A stretch of DNA of 32,695 nt, from the IMG/VR virus record IMGVR_UViG_3300013120_000098, positions 1-32,695 of that record; one strand, 5' to 3'. How positions within the stretch are numbered: the stretch's first letter is position 1; each line of letters starts with the position of its first letter. This document shows positions 13,934 through 22,600 of this stretch, in pieces. A model generated the notes under the pieces. That model saw only the letters and a program-made list of their open reading frames with translations. It ran no database searches and was not told the origin of the DNA. The position numbers and the translations under genes were made by a program. The DNA is from a virus.

Positions 13934-14299
13934 ATGGCAATTCTGACCGACAGCAACGCTCGCAACGCCGCGTTCCTCCTCACCGAAGCCAACGACTGGC
14001 GCTCGCGTGACGAGGTGAACGTCGACGCTTCCGGTGGTGCTCTGGAAGCCGGCACGATCCTCGGCCGCGTTACCGCCTCGGGCAATTTCGTTCGTCACGC
14101 TCCTGGCGCGGCTGATGGCTCGCAAAACGCCGTGGCCATCCTGATGTTCGGCATCGGCGCCGAAACCGGCGAGCGCACCGTCATCGCGCGCGATGCCGAA
14201 GTCATCGCTTCTGCGCTGATCCACGGCGACGGAGCAACCACGCAACAGCAGACCGATGCTCTGACCGCCCTGGCGGGCGCCGGCATCATCGCCCGATAA
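13934..14299 (+). CDS. Head decoration protein (lambda D-like)
   Basis: The 121-aa protein shows the decoration-protein pattern: a short N-terminal arm (MAILTDSNARNAAFLLTEAN), a GTILGRVTASGNFVRHAPGA strand pair, GSQNAVAILMFGIGAETG and a C-terminal helix ending in AGIIAR. Trimers of this family cap the expanded capsid at three-fold sites and stabilise it. It lies directly before the major capsid gene, as in lambda. The ATG follows the protease stop by 3 nt, with AAGAAGGGGG overlapping the end of that gene. Confidence 0.9.
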   Translation: MAILTDSNARNAAFLLTEANDWRSRDEVNVDASGGALEAGTILGRVTASGNFVRHAPGAADGSQNAVAILMFGIGAETGERTVIARDAEVIASALIHGDGATTQQQTDALTALAGAGIIAR

Positions 14300-14313
14300 G
14301 GAGATAACCCGAC

Positions 14314-15336
14314 ATGGCGACCATGGATATTTTTAATGACGACGCCTTCTCGGTGACGTCCCTGACCGGGATGATCTCGAAGGCGGACTACCAGCCTGGC
14401 CTGCTTGGCCAGCTTGGCATCTACGAGAAGACGCCGGTGCGCACTCGCAACGTCTTCGTCGATCGCGAAGACAGCAAGCTGCGGCTGATCAGCACTTCGG
14501 CAGACGGTGCTCCGCCCGAGCCGCTCGAGCCGACCGACCGCGACGCGGTCTCGCTGCGTACGACCCGCCTCACGAAGCGGTTCACCCTGTACGCTCACGA
14601 ACTGGACGGCATCCGGGCCACCGGTTCCGAGTCGGAGCTTATGTCGGTTCAGACCGAATACGCTCGTCGCGCTGGTCGCCTTCGGGCCGACATGGAGCTT
14701 ACCCACGAGTTCCACCGTCTCGGTGCCCTCCAGGGCAAGCTGCTCGACGCCGACGGCACCACGGTGATCCGCGACTACTTCGCTGAGTTCGGTGTGGCTG
14801 AGCCGGCGTCGATCGCGTTCAACCTGAACGACCCGAACTTCAACGTGCGCCAGGCTCTGGCAACGATGGTTCGCGATATGGCTCGCGGGAGCCGGGGCAC
14901 TTTCACCCCGACCACCACGGTCCACGCGCTGGCGGGTGATGAGTTTTACGACAAGCTCACCATGCACCCGACGGTCGAAAAGACCTACCTGAACTGGGCG
15001 GCTGCTGCCGACCTTCGTTCCGGCGTCGCTGTGTTCAGTTCCTTCACCTACGGTGGGGTCACCTGGCACAACTACCGCGGCACGGACGACAACTCGACGG
15101 TGGCTGTGCCTTCCGACGAGGTGAAGTTCTTCCCGGTGGGCGCGCAGGACGTGTTCGTGGAAGCGATGGCTCCGCTCGAGACCCTCGACTACGTGGGTAC
15201 TCCGGGCCAGGAAGTCTACATGATGAACATCCCGGACCGGGATCGGAACATGTGGACGAAGGGCGAAATCTACAGCTACCCGCTGTATATCTGCCAGCAG
15301 CCGGACGTGCTCCGCAAGGGCCACATCGGCGTCTAA
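14314..15336 (+). CDS. Major capsid protein (lambda E type)
   Basis: The 340-aa protein fits the Phage_cap_E family: MDIFNDDAFSVTSLTGMISK at the start, ELTHEFHRLGALQGKLLDADG in the middle, and a C-terminal MNIPDRDRNMWTKGEIYSYPLYICQQPDVL motif that is diagnostic. It builds the icosahedral HK97-fold shell. A strong AAGGAG precedes the ATG. A stable hairpin follows the stop. Codon use is strongly biased to GC-ending codons, as expected for the most expressed late gene. Confidence 0.95.
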   Translation: MATMDIFNDDAFSVTSLTGMISKADYQPGLLGQLGIYEKTPVRTRNVFVDREDSKLRLISTSADGAPPEPLEPTDRDAVSLRTTRLTKRFTLYAHELDGIRATGSESELMSVQTEYARRAGRLRADMELTHEFHRLGALQGKLLDADGTTVIRDYFAEFGVAEPASIAFNLNDPNFNVRQALATMVRDMARGSRGTFTPTTTVHALAGDEFYDKLTMHPTVEKTYLNWAAAADLRSGVAVFSSFTYGGVTWHNYRGTDDNSTVAVPSDEVKFFPVGAQDVFVEAMAPLETLDYVGTPGQEVYMMNIPDRDRNMWTKGEIYSYPLYICQQPDVLRKGHIGV

Positions 15337-15343
15337 GCAGCAG

Positions 15344-15366
15344 GCCAGGGCTGAACAGGCCCTGGC
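15344..15366 (+). terminator. Hairpin downstream of the capsid gene
   Basis: GCCAGGGC (15344-15351) and GCCCTGGC (15359-15366) form an 8-bp stem with a 7-nt loop, 7 nt behind the capsid stop. Only TT follows, so it is more likely a partial terminator or mRNA stabiliser that raises capsid output relative to downstream genes. Confidence 0.5.
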
Positions 15367-15394
15367 TTAACCCCGTCGAAACATGGAGAAGAAA

Positions 15395-15727
15395 ATGGCG
15401 AAAGCTCATCTCTACACTATCAAGAACGGGAACACCCGTGGCAAGGCGTTCCGCGCTTGGGGCGGTCTGCACATCGTTCCCGCCGGCGAAGAACAGGTGG
15501 TCGGTCTGAAGGCTGAACTCACCGACGATCAGATCGATGCGTACAAGGCGCAGAACGTGAAGATCAAGGAAGGTGGCGGTCGCACCAAGGCTGTCAACAA
15601 AGACATCCTTCCGGAGGAAGACGACGAGCGCGAAGACGCCCCGGCCGGCTCGGCTACGTCGGTCAAGACTGGCGCTCCTGCGGCGCCGAAAGCCCCGGCT
15701 GGTGCTACCACCCCGGCCAAGAGCTAA
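15395..15727 (+). CDS. Hypothetical head-associated protein, 110 aa
   Basis: ATG 15395 is chosen because GGAG lies 6 nt upstream; ATG 15383 itself contains that site. The N-terminal 60 residues look folded (MAKAHLYTIKNGNTRGKAFR, GGLHIVPAGEEQVVGLKAEL). The C-terminal third is a disordered Ala-Pro-rich tail (APAGSATS to PAKS). Position between major capsid and connector genes suggests a minor head or neck role. I do not recognise the family. Confidence 0.8.
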   Translation: MAKAHLYTIKNGNTRGKAFRAWGGLHIVPAGEEQVVGLKAELTDDQIDAYKAQNVKIKEGGGRTKAVNKDILPEEDDEREDAPAGSATSVKTGAPAAPKAPAGATTPAKS

Positions 15728-15739
15728 GGGAAGATCATC

Positions 15740-16126
15740 ATGGCATACGGCAGCATCGCAGCTTGGCAGACGTACGCGGGCGACCGGGGTCTGGCTCTGC
15801 CAAACGACAACCCGATCGGGCGTTCCGCACTCGAGCGCGCAAGCGACTACATCCGCTATACCTACGTGCTGCCGTATAGCCTTGACGAGACGAGCCCTCT
15901 CGTGGCCGAAGCGACGTATATCATCGCTCAGCTTGAACTGGCCACGCCTGGCATGTTCAGCAAGTTCTACTCGCTGGCCGATCGCAAGGTGCTGACCGAA
16001 GTCAAGGGCATCAAATGGACGGTGCTTCCTGGCACGAATGACCCCAGGCCTGTTGTGCCTGCCGTGGAGTTCATGCTCAAGTCGATCCGCCGTCCTGGCC
16101 GTCTTGACGCAATTAGGGTAGTGTGA
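15740..16126 (+). CDS. Head-tail connector (DnaT-like/gp6-type fold)
   Basis: The 128-aa protein has the helical pattern of small phage connectors. These are often labelled DnaT-like: AAWQTYAGDRGLALP, then SALERASDYIRYTYVLPYS, AEATYIIAQLELATPG and a C-terminal VEFMLKSIRR. Such proteins bind below the portal to form the first neck ring. Its place after the capsid gene agrees. The stop TGA overlaps the next ATG. The DnaT name reflects fold similarity only. Confidence 0.75.
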   Translation: MAYGSIAAWQTYAGDRGLALPNDNPIGRSALERASDYIRYTYVLPYSLDETSPLVAEATYIIAQLELATPGMFSKFYSLADRKVLTEVKGIKWTVLPGTNDPRPVVPAVEFMLKSIRRPGRLDAIRVV

Positions 16127-16500
16127 TGGCTGAGTACGAAAACATCCAGGCCGAGATTGCCGGAGCGCTTGACGAAGTTGGTCGCGTGCTTGGCACCGGG
16201 CCTCTGAACGGGTTCATCCTGCGCGCAGGCGTTCGCGACGACTCGACCTATCCTCCGACGCGCGGCCCCGGTCAGCGCATCCTCATTCAGTTTATGTACG
16301 ACGAGCTAAACCTCGCCGACGAGGCTCAATCGCTTATCCCCGAGAGCGACATGCTCTTGCTGGTCGCAGCGACTGGGCCTGTACCGCAATCGACCGATCG
16401 CCTGGAGCTTGAAGACGGGCGTGACCATGAAGTCGTGAGAGTGAAGCCTTTCCAACCCGGTGGCCAACCTCTTTACTATACAGTGCAGGTGAAGCGATGA
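16126..16500 (+). CDS. Neck / head-closure-like protein
   Basis: The 124-aa product MAEYENIQAEIAGALDEVGR... has an N-terminal helix and several strands (QRILIQFMYDEL, DMLLLVAATGPVP, HEVVRVKPFQPGGQPLYYTVQVKR). This beta-rich pattern and its position right after the connector resemble head-closure or stopper proteins. ATG 16126 overlaps the previous stop; a GTG at 16123 would add one residue. Its own stop overlaps the next gene by 4 nt. Function comes from context more than from a motif. Confidence 0.65.
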   Translation: MAEYENIQAEIAGALDEVGRVLGTGPLNGFILRAGVRDDSTYPPTRGPGQRILIQFMYDELNLADEAQSLIPESDMLLLVAATGPVPQSTDRLELEDGRDHEVVRVKPFQPGGQPLYYTVQVKR

Positions 16501-17534
16501 GCAACGCGCGGCAAGAGTTCCTGGATAAGCTCGAGGAAATCGAGCCGCGCCTACGCCGTGCATTCGAAGAAGCCGTGCGTGAGCTACAGCGAGGCGCAAA
16601 GTTCGAGGAGCTTCGTCAAGCTATTGCCAGAGAAGACGTCGAGGCTGCGTTCCGCGCCTTGAATATTGACGAGGCAGTCTGGAGCCCGTACCTGGACGAA
16701 ATTCGCGCAGCCTTCAATGAAGGTGGCACATTCGAGACATCTAGCATTCCGAAATCTGCCGAGGTACTGGGTGTTATCGCTCGGTTCGACGGCAACCATC
16801 CTCGCGCGGTGGAGTTCGCCAGGGAACATGCTGCGGAACGTATCACGGGGCAAGACGGCTTTATCCAAGAAGCTAGGCGTCTTGTTCGTCAGGTGATCGT
16901 TGACGCTGCTGAAGAGAACCGGCCACCGCGCGAGACTGCCCTGGACATTATCGGGCGCAGACAACCGAACGGCGAGCGAGCGCCTGGCTTGCTAGGCCTA
17001 AGCACGAACCAAGAGCAGTACGTCGCGAGTATGCGTCGAGCGCTCCAGACGCCCGAGGGTATGCGTGATTACCTGACAAACCGGTGGAAGCGACGTGACC
17101 GTCGGTTCGAGCCTCTCATCCGGCGTGCTCTGAGAGACGAGCGCGTGCTGACGCTGACCGAGCTTAACAAGATCACCGGCGCGTACACTCAGCGTTTGCT
17201 GAAGCTTCGCGGCGAGACGATTGCCAGGACCGAGAGCCTGGGCGCCATGAACGCCGGCAGGTACGAGGGCGTACGACAAATGCTCGAGAAGAACGGTTTG
17301 CCGAACGACGCTGTGACGATGGTCTGGCAGTCTACCCCGTCGAAGCGGACGCGGGACACGCATATGGCCATGAACAACCAGGAGGTTCCTTTCGGTACCC
17401 CCTTCACGACGTTCAAACACCACCAGCTTTATTACCCTGGCGACACGAAGCTAGGCGCTCCGCCGGAGGAAATCATCAACTGCCGGTGCACAGCCCGGTC
17501 GAAGATCGACTTCACGAGGATGAGACGTGGGTAA
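16497..17534 (+). CDS. Head morphogenesis protein (Mu F / SPP1 gp7-like)
   Basis: The 345-aa protein has a long helical N-terminus and a C-terminal Phage_Mu_F-type domain: RGETIARTESLGAMNAGRYEG (about 235-255), WQSTPSKRTRDTHMAMNNQEVPFG and the closing INCRCTARSKI with its two Cys. Members are minor head proteins carried in the virion with the portal and thought to affect DNA ejection. The gene usually follows the portal; here it comes after capsid and neck genes. It overlaps both neighbours (ATGA start; 8 nt with the next gene). Confidence 0.85.
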   Translation: MSNARQEFLDKLEEIEPRLRRAFEEAVRELQRGAKFEELRQAIAREDVEAAFRALNIDEAVWSPYLDEIRAAFNEGGTFETSSIPKSAEVLGVIARFDGNHPRAVEFAREHAAERITGQDGFIQEARRLVRQVIVDAAEENRPPRETALDIIGRRQPNGERAPGLLGLSTNQEQYVASMRRALQTPEGMRDYLTNRWKRRDRRFEPLIRRALRDERVLTLTELNKITGAYTQRLLKLRGETIARTESLGAMNAGRYEGVRQMLEKNGLPNDAVTMVWQSTPSKRTRDTHMAMNNQEVPFGTPFTTFKHHQLYYPGDTKLGAPPEEIINCRCTARSKIDFTRMRRG

Positions 17535-17991
17535 GTTCTACGAAGGGATCAAAAATAGCAACGAACGCGCCAAGCGTGATATGCACCTGATCTACCTGGA
17601 CGCCGTTCAGACGACGTTTGAACAGGCTACCCGACGCCAGGCGAGCGTCAAGGAGTATATCGGACCCTTCGAGGTAGGCAAGGTCCCGGTCGATACAGGC
17701 TTCCTGATCGGTACGTCGGAGTTCAGGATCAACGGCGCCGTGACCAGCAAAGGGGTTGAGGCCGGCAAACAGTCCACGCCCCCTGACTTCGCTACCGCCC
17801 TGCTCAGCACCGACCTGGACGACGCGGTATCCATCGTGTTCACCGCGCCGTACGCCAGGAGGATCGAATATGGGTTCTACGGCACGGACAGCAAAGGCAG
17901 AAGCTACAGCCAGGCGGGTCGCCTGTACCTCACCACGGCGGCTGCAAATTGGGGTGACAATGTAAACGCGGCTATCGCGAAATTCAAGTGA
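17527..17991 (+). CDS. Tail-completion/neck protein (HK97 gp10-like)
   Basis: This 154-aa protein starts at GTG 17527 inside the end of the previous gene. The middle has the pattern of gp10-type proteins: GKVPVDTGFLIGTSEFRING (VDTG motif), DDAVSIVFTAPYARRIEYGF and a C-terminal SQAGRLYLTTAAANW helix. Members help join head and tail or finish the tail. Place between head genes and the tail terminator agrees. The use of GTG and strong overlap suggests coupled, moderate expression. Confidence 0.75.
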   Translation: MGKFYEGIKNSNERAKRDMHLIYLDAVQTTFEQATRRQASVKEYIGPFEVGKVPVDTGFLIGTSEFRINGAVTSKGVEAGKQSTPPDFATALLSTDLDDAVSIVFTAPYARRIEYGFYGTDSKGRSYSQAGRLYLTTAAANWGDNVNAAIAKFK

Positions 17992-17999
17992 GACGAACG

Positions 18000-18383
18000 A
18001 TGGACGCTATTGACATTCAGAACGCGATCATCACAAGGGTCAGGGACATCGAAGGTCGACCTGCGTTGATCTATGACAATGAAGACGCCGAGGGCGTGTC
18101 ACTGCCCCGTTGGTCAATTCAGAAGGCATCGTCGACGGCTCGTGGCGTGTTCATAAATAAGTCGGTCACAGAGACGGACGCAGAAGTAATGGTCAGGGTC
18201 GAGACGCAAAGCGGTGATTTCGACGGCGAGATGAACCAGCTAGTAAAATTGCTGCTTGCCGCGTTCCCTGTCAACTCGAGATTTTCGGGAGTAAGGATCA
18301 TCACACCCCCGAAAGTACAGGCACCTTACCAAACAGGCGCCTCTTACGCGGTCCCGGTAATCATCAGGGGCCGCGGCTACTAA
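18000..18383 (+). CDS. Tail terminator-like protein (DUF4128-like)
   Basis: ATG 18000 gives 127 aa: MDAIDIQNAIITRVRDIEG..., with strands SLPRWSIQKASS and AEVMVRVETQSGDFDGEMNQ, a helix LVKLLLAAFP and RFSGVRIITPPKVQAPYQ. This alpha/beta pattern and position before the tail tube gene match lambda U-like terminators, which cap the finished tail and contact the neck. A GTG at 17988 would add four residues and overlap the previous stop. GC content is slightly lower than in neighbours. Confidence 0.75.
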   Translation: MDAIDIQNAIITRVRDIEGRPALIYDNEDAEGVSLPRWSIQKASSTARGVFINKSVTETDAEVMVRVETQSGDFDGEMNQLVKLLLAAFPVNSRFSGVRIITPPKVQAPYQTGASYAVPVIIRGRGY

Positions 18384-18420
18384 CCGCCCGTTTGGGCACA
18401 ACTTGCCATAGGAGATTATA

Positions 18421-18885
18421 ATGGCTGACGTCTATCCCGTCGCGGGCGCCAAGTTCTACATCGGCCCCGTCACTGCAACCAAGAAAGCCGACTTCGTGGC
18501 CGCCGACTTCACCGGCATTATTGCCAGCGACTGGGACGAAGTTGACGGCTGGGAAAACGCCGGCGCGTACGGTGACGCAGCTGCCGTCATCACCTCGCAG
18601 CTTATCAACCGTAAGCGCGACACGAAGCAGAAAGGTACGCGCAATGCGGGCCAGATGCCGAACCAGTTCGTGGATATGCCGGCTGACCCCGGTCAGATCG
18701 CCATGGCCCTGGCCGAGAAGTCGAGCAACAACTACGCCTTCCGTATCGTCTACGATGACGACGCAAACACGACTCATTACTTTGTGGGCCTGGTAATGTC
18801 GTGGTCGAACGCGCTGGGTGGCGCGAATGACCGTCGTCTTCGTGACGCTTCCATCGAAATCAACTCGAACATCGTCGAGGCGTAA
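18421..18885 (+). CDS. Major tail tube protein
   Basis: The 154-aa protein begins MADVYPVAGAKFYIGPV and has NYAFRIVYDDDANTTHYFVGLVMSWSNALGGAND near the end, a pattern of lambda V-like tube subunits with a final acidic IEINSNIVEA. Hexamers stack around the tape measure to make the tail. A strong TAGGAG precedes the ATG, fitting high expression. It lies just before the frameshifting chaperone genes, as in lambda. Confidence 0.9.
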   Translation: MADVYPVAGAKFYIGPVTATKKADFVAADFTGIIASDWDEVDGWENAGAYGDAAAVITSQLINRKRDTKQKGTRNAGQMPNQFVDMPADPGQIAMALAEKSSNNYAFRIVYDDDANTTHYFVGLVMSWSNALGGANDRRLRDASIEINSNIVEA

Positions 18886-18886
18886 G

Positions 18887-19291
18887 ATGGAAGCAGCCGC
18901 GCTCAAGTCCACCTCGGACGCAATTGAGGCCGGCGAGTGGGTCGACGATCTTCCTAACCTGGGAGACGTCGGCCTGCGCATTCGCTCGGTCCAATCGTAC
19001 ACTGTCAAGCGTGCGATGGGCCGGGCAATGCGTAACGTCCCTAAAGAAGGGCGTGACGGCTCCGGTAAAATACTGCCTGAAGTGCAGGATGAAATTGATT
19101 ATCAGATTGCTCTTGACTACCTGCTGGTAGACTGGCGCAACCTGACCCAGGACGGTGAGCCTTTGCCTTACAGCAAGGAGCTTGCTGCCGAATGGCTTAA
19201 GCTGCCTATCTTTGCTGAAGCCGTACAAGTTGCTATTCGTCGTGCATCGCTCCAGGCATCCAAGCACTTGGAGGAACTGAAGGGAAACTAG
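18887..19291 (+). CDS. Tail assembly chaperone G
   Basis: The 134-aa helical protein starts at ATG 18887, one base behind the tube gene stop. It holds PNLGDVGLRIRSVQSYTVKRAMGR and WLKLPIFAEAVQVAIRRASLQASK. Position between tube and tape measure identifies it as the G chaperone, which coats the tape measure during assembly. Its last codons are AAG GGA AAC TAG, so the slippery heptamer GGGAAAC sits directly on its stop. Confidence 0.85.
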   Translation: MEAAALKSTSDAIEAGEWVDDLPNLGDVGLRIRSVQSYTVKRAMGRAMRNVPKEGRDGSGKILPEVQDEIDYQIALDYLLVDWRNLTQDGEPLPYSKELAAEWLKLPIFAEAVQVAIRRASLQASKHLEELKGN

Positions 19292-19623
19292 TGCGCGCCG
19301 TCGAAATGTCTGTTTCGGGCGGCGCGATCGAAGACCTAATGCCTGGCGCAACGGATTGGCTCGAAGAATTCTTCGAGCTTACAAACGACAGGTCAGTTTC
19401 AGTGTCAATGTCTGGCATGTATATTGGCGCGATACCTGCGTCCTCGATTAGCCGGGTATCGGCTAATTACCCCGGAGAAGAAGAGGCTTTTACGGAATGT
19501 ATGCGAGCAATGGATGCGGCCTACTTGGCTTATGTTCGCGCTCCGGCAAAAGACAAGTCGCAATTTAAGGTTAACCGCTCACGTACATTTGGGCCGGACC
19601 TTATGAAGGCCGCAGGAAGGTAA
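18887..19623 (+). CDS. G-T frameshift fusion of the tail assembly chaperone
   Basis: A -1 slip at GGGAAAC (19282-19288) moves reading from the G frame to the next frame before the TAG. It continues CTA GTG CGC GCC through 19623, giving about 245 aa: 134 shared plus 111 new. The downstream part has ATDWLEEFFELTNDRSV and EEAFTECMRAMDAAYLAYVR helices. The lambda gpGT product links chaperone to tail tube through its T domain. The -1 frame is open only from 19219, so the slip must occur there, and GGGAAAC is the only good site. The join is G frame up to 19288, then -1 from 19288. Confidence 0.85.
19282..19288 (+). promoter_or_regulatory. -1 frameshift slippery site GGGAAAC
   Basis: The heptamer fits X XXY YYZ in the correct phase (G GGA AAC) and is followed directly by TAG. 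Lambda uses GGGAAAG at the same place. Slip by both tRNAs bypasses the stop. Confidence 0.85.
19291..19623 (+). CDS. T part of the chaperone (mainly expressed by frameshift)
   Basis: This frame could begin at GTG 19291 (110 aa), which overlaps the TAG of the G gene, but no good ribosome-binding site is seen. The content, with VEMSVSGGAIEDLMPGATDW at the start and SRTFGPDLMKAAGR at the end, looks like the T domain. Independent translation is unlikely; the G-T fusion is the probable product. Confidence 0.5.
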   Translation: MRAVEMSVSGGAIEDLMPGATDWLEEFFELTNDRSVSVSMSGMYIGAIPASSISRVSANYPGEEEAFTECMRAMDAAYLAYVRAPAKDKSQFKVNRSRTFGPDLMKAAGR

Positions 19624-19627
19624 CAGC

Positions 19628-22600
19628 ATGGCTGACGCGCACGAGCTTGGTCTAACCGCCCGGGCTACTGGCTTCAAAGAAGCCGCCAAGGATATGGACG
19701 ACCTGACGATTGCGGCCAAGAAGGTCGAGAACGCGTCGGCAGGTGTAGAAAAGGCGACCAAGAAAACGACGCCGGCCGTGAAAGAGACCGGCAAAGCCGT
19801 CGAAGAAACTGGGAACAAAGCCGGCAAAGCCAAGCCCAAGGTTGACGGGTTCGGCGAGGCTACCGAACGCGCAGGTAAGCGGTCTGGCAAGGCCAAGCCG
19901 CAAGTCGACGGCATGGGCAAGAGCACCAAGCAGACCGGCGATCAGGCCCAGGTAGCTGCTCCCAAGGTCGATGCGTTCGGCGAGGCCGCGCAGCGTTCGG
20001 CTACTCGTGCCAAAAGCGCGAGCACGCAGATGCGGCTGGCGAGTATGCAAATCTCGCAGATCGCTCAGCAGACCACGGCCGGTACGTCGTTCATGCAGGC
20101 GTTTGCTATCCAGCTTCCTGACCTCATGCTGGGCTTCGGCACCCTGGGTATCCTTGCCGGTGCTGCGGTAGGTCCGCTTCTGGCGGTCGGCGCAGCTATG
20201 GTCAGCGGTGCCAAAGATGCCGAAGAGATGGAGACCAAGCTGAACGACCTGATCGATGCAATCGATCGTGTGTCGAGCGCTCGCTCTGGTTCCACGACGT
20301 CGCTCACTGGCCTTGCCGGTGACTACGGAAGCCGAGCCGCGAACGCGCAGAACCTCCTGGCGATCGAAACCGAGATTGCCCGCGTCGTTGCTCAGCGCGC
20401 ACTCACGGCGGCTTCAGGCTCGGTAGCAGGGTCCTTCGGCGGTATCGCCGAAGAGACCGGCAGCGACGTGCAGGCCATGCTCAAAGCGCTGATTAGCCTT
20501 GAAGAGGGATACGACGATGCGCTGGACATCATCTATAACCCGAGCCGCGCTGTTGGCGATAACCCTGTCATTCAGCAGCTTGCTGAAGACATGGGCGTGG
20601 CGGCGGACAAAGCGGTAGCTAAGCTCAGCCGGTTCCGCAACAACCTGATCGAACTCCAGAACAAGCTGGATGTTACTCCCGACCAAGCGGATCGCTTGGC
20701 CGATGCACTCGCACGTATGGGCACTGCCGAAGGAGTAGAGGCGCAAGTCTCCGCTGCCGAGGACCTGTCTGTCGCTATCTTCGAAGCCACCGGTGGTCTC
20801 GAGGGAATGGACGATGCGACGCTCGACCTGTACCAATCGCTCCTGGAAGTAGCCAAGCAGGGCCAGAAACTCGCGGGCCTGGATATGTCTGCGCCTATGG
20901 CTGCTGTGGACGCGTACGCCAAACGCACGGCGCAGCTTAACGACCTACTGAACGAGCGTGCGCTTGCTGAGGAAGCTCTGGCTACTGCCATGGCCGAGAA
21001 CAACACGCACGAAATCGAACGGGCCGAACAGGCTATCGACGCGATCGATAAAGAGGCCGAGAGCATCACCGACGCGACAGGTCGCCTGGAAGATATGAAC
21101 AGTACGCTCGACGTGCTGGAAAAAGCCATGGCTAGCGCCGAGTTCGATAACGAAGGCGAGCTTCGCCAGGCAGCCAAAGAAGCTCGTGAGCAACTTAAGG
21201 CTGCAGCGGATAACGCCGACAACCTTAGCGACGCAGACCTGACCGCGCTGGAAGCTAGCATGCGGGCCCTAGCGTCCTTTGCTCAGGTCATGTCTGGCGG
21301 ACTGGCCAGCAGCGTCGAGAGCCTGGGTCAAGGCGCCACCATCAGCCAGATGATGCAGGGCTACGGTAACGCCTACCGGAGTATGGAGTACTCGCGGCAG
21401 AACCCGGACCTGGCCTTTGACCAGCGTACGCGCGACGCAGCAGGTCGAGGCATCCTGGACCTGATTGCGGCTGCCGAAGGTACCGACGCAGGAGACGGCT
21501 ATAACGAGACCCTGGGCTACGGGGCATACACCGGCGGCGACGTCGACTTGGTGAATATGACGCTTCGCCAGGTATACGAGCTTCAGCAGCGCATGCTTGC
21601 GCACCCGGACAACTCGTATAATTCGAGCGCTGCAGGCCGGTACCAGATCGTTGGGCAGACGCTCAAGGACCTTGTGGATAATGGCAACCTTGGTCTGGAC
21701 TGGGATCGAGATACCTTTAACTCATCTACCCAGGACCGGATGGCGCAGGCTCTTCTCCGTCGTCGTCAAGGCCAAGGGTACACCGGCATGGTCAATGAGT
21801 GGCAGGGCCTGGGTCGTGTTGACCCGAGCTTGGTCACGACGGCTATGCAGAACAGCGAACTTCCGGCGTTCGACGCGGCCGGTGAGCGCGCGATGGAAGC
21901 CGCAGCCCGTGAAGCCGAGACCTTGGCTCGAGCACGCGAGCAACTGATGAACCAGTATCAGGGCATGGTTGCCGGCGTCGACGCGGTGGCCGCCGTGGAG
22001 CTTAAGTACAAGGATGCCCTGGACCTCGTGAACGAAGCCGAGCAGGCTAACCTAATCACCGCCGAGGAAGCAGCCCTGCGGCGCACGCAGGCAGCCGTAC
22101 AGCGCGATGAGGGCCTAGCCAAGGTGAAGGAGGAGGCCCAGGCGACCAGGGAGACGTACGAGAGCCTCATGGCCTCTCTGGACCCCCTCACCGCGGCTAC
22201 CCTGGACTATCGCGACGCATTGGCCGTAGTGGATGAAGCTCTGAAGGCGGGTACCATTTCGGAAGAGGAAGCTCAGCTTGCGCGAGAAGCCGCTAAGCGC
22301 GCGCTTGACGAGACGATTGAAAAGATCGACGAGATGGGCAAGGCTGGACGTCGTGGGGCCCAGGCCCTGAGCGATATGTTCATCAGCATCCTGGACGGAA
22401 GCTCGTCTGGCAAGGAAGCGCTTGCCTCCCTGCTGGAGCAGATCGCTAAGGTACAAATCGCCAAAGCCATGATCGGCCTATCGGAAATGGGCGGAGCAAC
22501 AGGCGGGTTCTTCTCGGCACTTGGCGAGATGCTCACTATGCCTAGCGCAGACGGCGGTGGCTGGACTGGTAACGGCGCCAGGGCCGGGGGTCTGGACGGT

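Noticed and set aside
14095-15324. 409-codon antisense ORF opposite the major capsid gene
   Set aside because: The strong codon bias of the capsid gene creates an open antisense frame; no ribosome-binding site or recognisable domain supports it.
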